NCBI RefSeq assembly: GCF_016785085.1 | Contig: NZ_JAENHO010000006.1 | Coordinates: 558,001-622,000 of the forward strand | Length of the DNA stretch: 64,000 nucleotides | Source: Paractinoplanes lichenicola | GTDB taxonomy: Bacteria; Actinomycetota; Actinomycetes; Mycobacteriales; Micromonosporaceae | Direction of reading: 5' to 3' | Part shown: positions 60,302 through 64,000 of the stretch, piece by piece | How positions within the stretch are numbered: position 1 is the first letter of the stretch | How the letters are laid out: the number at the start of each line of letters is the position of its first letter | Made by a program: the position numbers and the translations under genes | The notes under the pieces: model-generated | What the model was told of the DNA's origin: nothing | The model's input: only the letters and a program-made list of their open reading frames with translations | Database searches by the model: none

Positions 60302-60754
60302 GTGCTGCGACCTGCGACCTACGCCGAACGGGACCTGATCCTGCCCTGGCGCAACCATGAGTCGGTGCGTGCCGTGAGCCTGACCACGCACGCGATCAAG
60401 CCCGAGGAGCACGCGAAGTGGTGGGAAAACCGCTGGCGTGATGTGCTGATCTACGAAGACGATCGGGGTACGCCGGCCGGTGTCGTGATCTTCAACGGGA
60501 ACACGTGGTCGTTCTACCTCGACGTCGCCGGCCTGGGTGACGGTCTGCTGGCGGCGTGGATGCGGCTGGAGAAGGAAGCCGTGGAGTACGCGTTCGGCAC
60601 ACTTGGCCTGGAGACCCTGGGCGGCGAGACGCTCGCCGACAACAAGCAGGTGCTCGCGCTCCACCGCCGGTTCGGCTTCAAGGAGACGCGGCGTTACGAA
60701 CGGCTCGTCGACGGCGAGATGAAGACCGTCGTCTGGACGGAGAGAGGGAAGTAA
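60302..60754 (+). CDS. GNAT acetyltransferase, PseH-like
   Basis: A 150-residue N-acetyltransferase: RNHESVRAVSLTTHAI at the start, then AFGTLGLETLGGETLADNKQ and ALHRRFGFKETRRYERLVDG, the pattern of PseH-type GNATs. PseH acetylates UDP-4-amino-4,6-dideoxy-AltNAc in pseudaminic acid synthesis. The next gene is a PseI/NeuB homologue overlapping by 1 base, which strengthens the call. There is no ribosome site; CATACT at 60288-60293 places the transcript start close to the GTG, so it may be leaderless. Confidence 0.82.
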   Translation: MLRPATYAERDLILPWRNHESVRAVSLTTHAIKPEEHAKWWENRWRDVLIYEDDRGTPAGVVIFNGNTWSFYLDVAGLGDGLLAAWMRLEKEAVEYAFGTLGLETLGGETLADNKQVLALHRRFGFKETRRYERLVDGEMKTVVWTERGK

Positions 60755-61782
60755 TGACTAAGTTCGGGCCCGACAAGCGGCCGTACATCGTCGCGGAGAT
60801 GTCGGGGAACCACAACGGCTCCCTGGACCGGGCGCTCGCGCTGGTCGACGCGGCGGCCGACGCCGGCGCGGACGCCATCAAGATCCAGACGTACACGGCC
60901 GACACCATGACCGTGGACGTCAAGCACCCCCGCTTCCAGATCTCCAAGGGTCACGAGCTGTGGTCCGAGGCATACCTGTACGACCTGTACGAGCGCGCCC
61001 ACACCCCGTGGGACTGGCACCAGCCGATCTTCGAGCGGGCCCGCGAGCGCGGCATCACGCCGTTCTCCAGCCCCTTCGACCGTACGGCGGTCGAACTGCT
61101 CGAGAAGCTCGACGCCGAGCTCTACAAGATCGCGTCCTCCGAGATCACCGACCTGCCGCTGATCCGCCTGGCCGCGAGCACCGGCAAGCCGATCATCATC
61201 TCCACCGGCATGGCCTCGGTGAAGGAGATCGCGGCCGCGGTCGAGGCCGCCGAGGGGGTCGGCGCCACCGACATCACGGTGCTGAGCTGCACCGCGTCGT
61301 ATCCGGCGCCGCCGGAGTTCACCAACCTGCGCCGCATCCCGGTGCTGGCCCAGATGCTCGAGCGCCCGATCGGCCTGAGCGACCACACGCACGGCATCGG
61401 CGTGCCGATCGCCTCGGTCGCGTTCGGCGCCTGCCTGATCGAGAAGCACTTCACGATGGACCGGGCCGACGGCGGCGTCGACTCGGCCTTCTCGCTCGAC
61501 CCGGCCGAGCTCAAGGCCATGCGGATCGAGACGGAGCGGGCCTGGCAGGCGCTGGGCACGACGCACATCGGCCCGACCGAGGCCGAGAAGGAGGGCCTGC
61601 GCTTCCGCCGGTCGCTCTACGTGGTGGCCGACGTCAAGGCGGGCGACCAGGTCACGCCCGAGAACGTCCGGTCCATCCGGCCCACCGGCGGGCTTGAGCC
61701 CGACTCGATCGGCCTGGTCATGGGGCGCACCTTCACGGCCGACGCGGCCAAGGGCACCCCGCTGAGCTGGGACCTGATCTAG
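60754..61782 (+). CDS. Pseudaminic/sialic-acid-type synthase (PseI/NeuB family)
   Basis: A 342-residue enzyme that condenses phosphoenolpyruvate with a 6-carbon amino sugar to make a nonulosonic acid. The NeuB barrel spans 1-275 (YIVAEMSGNHNGSLDRAL, DAIKIQTYTADTMT, FSSPFDRTAVELLE, IGLSDHTHGIGVP, IEKHFTMDR). A SAF antifreeze-like domain covers about 285-340. MTVDVKH and the PseH-like neighbour favour pseudaminic rather than sialic acid. It starts with TAATG overlap to the acetyltransferase gene. Confidence 0.92.
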   Translation: MTKFGPDKRPYIVAEMSGNHNGSLDRALALVDAAADAGADAIKIQTYTADTMTVDVKHPRFQISKGHELWSEAYLYDLYERAHTPWDWHQPIFERARERGITPFSSPFDRTAVELLEKLDAELYKIASSEITDLPLIRLAASTGKPIIISTGMASVKEIAAAVEAAEGVGATDITVLSCTASYPAPPEFTNLRRIPVLAQMLERPIGLSDHTHGIGVPIASVAFGACLIEKHFTMDRADGGVDSAFSLDPAELKAMRIETERAWQALGTTHIGPTEAEKEGLRFRRSLYVVADVKAGDQVTPENVRSIRPTGGLEPDSIGLVMGRTFTADAAKGTPLSWDLI

Positions 61783-61790
61783 CGCACAAA

Positions 61791-61817
61791 GAAGGGGGCC
61801 GCCGAGCGGCCCCCTTC
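61791..61817. terminator. Strong bidirectional hairpin terminator
   Basis: A perfect 12-bp stem, GAAGGGGGCCGC (61791-61802) with GCGGCCCCCTTC (61806-61817), and a 3-base loop. It sits between the convergent PseI-like and methyltransferase-like genes. Confidence 0.9.
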
Positions 61818-61825
61818 GACGAAAC

Positions 61826-63688
61826 TCAACGAACAGCGTTGGACTGCGCCTCCGCCTTGCGAGCCCGCCGTCCGCGCATGAACTTCCGGCCGTCGCGCAT
61901 GATCACCCGGTAGGCGCTGCGCGAGATCCAGAGGAACCGGCCGGCCCAGGTCTTCTTGTAGAACTGGACCTCCCAATCCATCTTGCTGACCTGCAGGTCG
62001 CGGGACTTGATGATCTGCTCGGTCCAGTCCATCATCGCCAGCAGGTGGCTCGCCTCGTACCGCTGACGCCACAGCGCCTCGGTGAGCTCGCGGAAGCCGG
62101 CCACGTCGACCGAGGCCGAGCCGGGCGAGACGGCCAGCAGCTGGAGCCGCCGGTCGTGCTGGTCCGAGAGGCTCAGGCCATATTCGGCCGTCTCGAGGCG
62201 CACGTGCAGCTCGACCGCCGCGCGCACGCTGTCGGCGGCGATGCCCTGGCCGACCATGCCCAGGATCGTGGCCGTCAGGTCGACCGCGTTCGAGGTGATC
62301 GGCCACGGGTGCGGCTGGCCCGACGTGATCAGCTGGACGGCGAACGACCAGACCGCCCGGATCTCGGCCGTCTCGAGCGCCACCGACTCGACCGGCTCCC
62401 AGTTCGTCGGCAGCAGGGCCGGGCCGTCCTCGGTGACGAAGACGTCGGCCAGCCCGGCCACGGCGACCGGACCGGTGAGCAGGCCGTCCTGGGCCTGCGA
62501 GCGCAGCCAGGCGTCGTACTGGGCCAGCTCGACCCGCATGCGGCGCAGGTCGCTGGTGGCCGCGAGGTGCTCCAGGCGTTCCTCGAGCACGTAGCCGACG
62601 TCGGCGCCGGGGGCCGTGGGCTCGCTGATGCGGCGCAGGCCCTCCCGCTCGATCGGGCCCTCGAGCGGCTCCAGCACGGTGGTCCGCACCTGGTCGCCGG
62701 CCGAGGTCACCTCGTACGCGAACGTGCCGCGGGCGTCGCCGATCAGCAGCTCGTGCCCCTCGACGGCCGGGGCCGCGCCGGGACCGCGGGCGATGACCAG
62801 CCAGGCCGGGGCGACCGTGCCCTCGGCGCCGGCCCGCAGCGCGCGGTTGACCAGGCGGCGCGGGTCGCTGAGGACCGGGCGGCCGCGGAAGGCGCCGGCG
62901 AACGCCTGGGACAGCGCCGTGCCGAGGCGGGGGCGCAGCGGCGACGCGACCTCGCCGAGCAGGCCCTCGCCGACCAGCACGGTGGGCGCGGCGGGCTCGG
63001 GGAAGGCGGCGTACGCGGCGGCGACCGTCAGGCCGGACTGGGCCAGCCGGGCGGTCAGCTGCTCCTGCGAGGCCGGGCGCTGGGTGTCGGTCTCGTCGTC
63101 GGTGTTGTACCAGTCCGAGTCGAGCCGTTCCCGGGCGCCGGGCTCGAGGCGCACGGTGTGGTGCACGCCGAGACGGTTGTCGTGCATGAGCAGCAGGACG
63201 CCGTCGGGCTGGACGGCCTCGGCGAGCCGGTCGACGAGCTGGGCCGCGGACATCTGCTCGCCCTCGGCCGAGTTCAGCCGGTCGACGCCGTCGGCCGCGA
63301 CCACGAGGTCGAACTTCTCGGCCGCGTCGAGCTTGACCGCGGCGCCGGCCAGGACGGTGATCCGCGAGTTGCCGCGGGCCGCCTCCTCGGCGTCGATCAG
63401 CGAGCGGAGCAGCCAGGACACCGAGGCGCCGGTGTCGGCCAGCGCGGCCACGACCTCCTCGCTGTGCGGGCCCGCGACCAGCACCGTACGGCCGGGGCCG
63501 GCGTACTGGCGCAGCAGGTGGCGAAGGACGGCGCCGCGCGGCAGCGGCTGGCTGCGCTGCGGGTCGCGGTCGCTCCAGGCGAACATCTCGCCGCCGATGC
63601 GCCGCAGGTTGTTCACCGGCGGCGCGGAGAGGGCGGCCGCGAAGTCCGTACCCTCGTTCGGAAGCAGGGCAGCGGAGCGCTCCGACAT
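61826..63688 (-). CDS. Methyltransferase-like protein in glycan locus, function unknown
   Basis: A 620-residue soluble protein. Residues 60-215 look like a class I SAM-methyltransferase fold: GRTVLVAGPHSEEVVAALAD, then KFDLVVAADGVDRL, and AVQPDGVLLLMHDNRLG. The middle and C-terminus are not recognised; the last 60 residues are basic (MRDGRKFMRGRRARKAEAQ). Its ATG overlaps the stop of the upstream gene (TGATG), so both belong to one operon. A role in modifying a surface glycan is likely from position only. Confidence 0.6.
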   Translation of the reverse strand: MSERSAALLPNEGTDFAAALSAPPVNNLRRIGGEMFAWSDRDPQRSQPLPRGAVLRHLLRQYAGPGRTVLVAGPHSEEVVAALADTGASVSWLLRSLIDAEEAARGNSRITVLAGAAVKLDAAEKFDLVVAADGVDRLNSAEGEQMSAAQLVDRLAEAVQPDGVLLLMHDNRLGVHHTVRLEPGARERLDSDWYNTDDETDTQRPASQEQLTARLAQSGLTVAAAYAAFPEPAAPTVLVGEGLLGEVASPLRPRLGTALSQAFAGAFRGRPVLSDPRRLVNRALRAGAEGTVAPAWLVIARGPGAAPAVEGHELLIGDARGTFAYEVTSAGDQVRTTVLEPLEGPIEREGLRRISEPTAPGADVGYVLEERLEHLAATSDLRRMRVELAQYDAWLRSQAQDGLLTGPVAVAGLADVFVTEDGPALLPTNWEPVESVALETAEIRAVWSFAVQLITSGQPHPWPITSNAVDLTATILGMVGQGIAADSVRAAVELHVRLETAEYGLSLSDQHDRRLQLLAVSPGSASVDVAGFRELTEALWRQRYEASHLLAMMDWTEQIIKSRDLQVSKMDWEVQFYKKTWAGRFLWISRSAYRVIMRDGRKFMRGRRARKAEAQSNAVR

Positions 63689-64000
63689 CACTTCACCCTC
63701 TCTGTGGAAGCGGGCCAGCCCAGGATGGCGCGCAGTTCGTCGGGATGGGCCAACTCGTCGGCGCCCAGCTGCTGGCGGGCCAGCGCGTGGGTCACGGCGT
63801 TGTCGGTCTGGTGCCCATAAAGCTCAGGCCACTGCCGGCGCAGCCGGGGCTCGCCGCCGAAGGTGGGGTCAGCGTTGTCGAGGACCATCGGGTCGCCGTA
63901 GACGGCGGCCTCCCGGCCGGCCAGCGCGCCGTACCAGACGGCGCTGCACAGCCGGTTCGACACTACTCGGCGGTGGCGGCGCAGCTCCTTGAGCTGGCCG
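63688..64000 (-). CDS. C-terminal part of a glycan-related protein (5' end outside window)
   Basis: About 104 codons are visible and the frame is open to the right edge, so the start is missing. The visible part contains RVVSNRLCSAVWYGALAG followed by AVYGDPMVL. This resembles the C-terminus of transferases that use surface polysaccharide precursors. I could not name the family. It is translationally coupled to the methyltransferase-like gene. Confidence 0.5.
   Translation of the reverse strand, partial: GQLKELRRHRRVVSNRLCSAVWYGALAGREAAVYGDPMVLDNADPTFGGEPRLRRQWPELYGHQTDNAVTHALARQQLGADELAHPDELRAILGWPASTERVK

Noticed and set aside
1..64000. tRNA, rRNA, insertion sequence or prophage
   Set aside because: No cloverleaf or rRNA-like stretch, transposase, integrase or phage structural gene was seen by reading; a tRNAscan and IS search would be decisive.

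Overview
The window is a chromosomal segment of a very GC-rich actinobacterium. Start codons are mixed ATG/GTG, coding density is high, and regulators of the sporulating-actinomycete type are common (RsbW/STAS with a SigF-like sigma factor, SigE-family sigma, several TetR/MarR/ROK/DeoR repressors). A pseudaminic-acid synthase pair suggests surface or flagellar glycosylation. The gene style fits Micromonosporaceae, for example Actinoplanes, but that is an inference. I saw no rRNA, tRNA, CRISPR array, insertion sequence or prophage.

Layout. 1-3150: divergent SDR/TetR pair with tandem operators, then a Na+/H+ antiporter. 3150-8760: a secreted FG-GAP protein and a secreted GH43 enzyme. 8759-16237: a minus-strand seven-gene operon (ROK repressor, sulfonate/sulfate-ester type ABC importer, two cytoplasmic sulfatases and their formylglycine-generating enzyme), with every junction overlapping by 4 bases. 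16431-17366: an exported intradiol-dioxygenase-like protein. 17515-20680: an ArsB-like permease with STAS and RsbW-like proteins, facing a SigF-like sigma gene. 20736-34516: mixed housekeeping and secreted proteins (DUF1906 + FG-GAP, MFS, stand-alone LigD phosphoesterase domain, DedA, coiled-coil protein, HAD, Dyp peroxidase, SDR, beta-propeller, membrane phosphodiesterase, GH18, LamG, NDH-2). 34993-36716: SigE-family sigma with a membrane propeller. 36748-41937: LPG-synthase-like membrane protein, TPR protein, a TMEM165-type Mn exporter preceded by a yybP-ykoY riboswitch and followed by a cyclase-family gene, and a secreted tripeptidyl aminopeptidase. 42024-48287: MFS/TetR pair, an AbiEii-type pair, MarR, a toxin/immunity-like remnant and an APC permease. 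48341-53234: polyol-type ABC operon with dehydrogenase and DeoR repressor. 53502-60094: two GGDEF-EAL proteins, an APH-like kinase and a NUDIX hydrolase, with several minisatellites. 60302-64000: PseH/PseI and the end of a glycan-related locus.

Working together. The clearest functional unit is the sulfatase operon: import of an organosulfate, intracellular desulfation by two Cys-type sulfatases and their activation by the co-translated FGE, under a ROK repressor. The polyol operon is a second catabolic unit. Two repressor/target pairs have clear palindromic operators (755-800 and 43247-43296). The best candidates for less-described biology are the fully overlapping sulfatase operon, the AbiEii-type pair with an unrecognised partner (43943-44946), the toxin/immunity-like overlap (46047-46756) and the cyclase with altered metal-binding residues inside a Mn-riboswitch operon.
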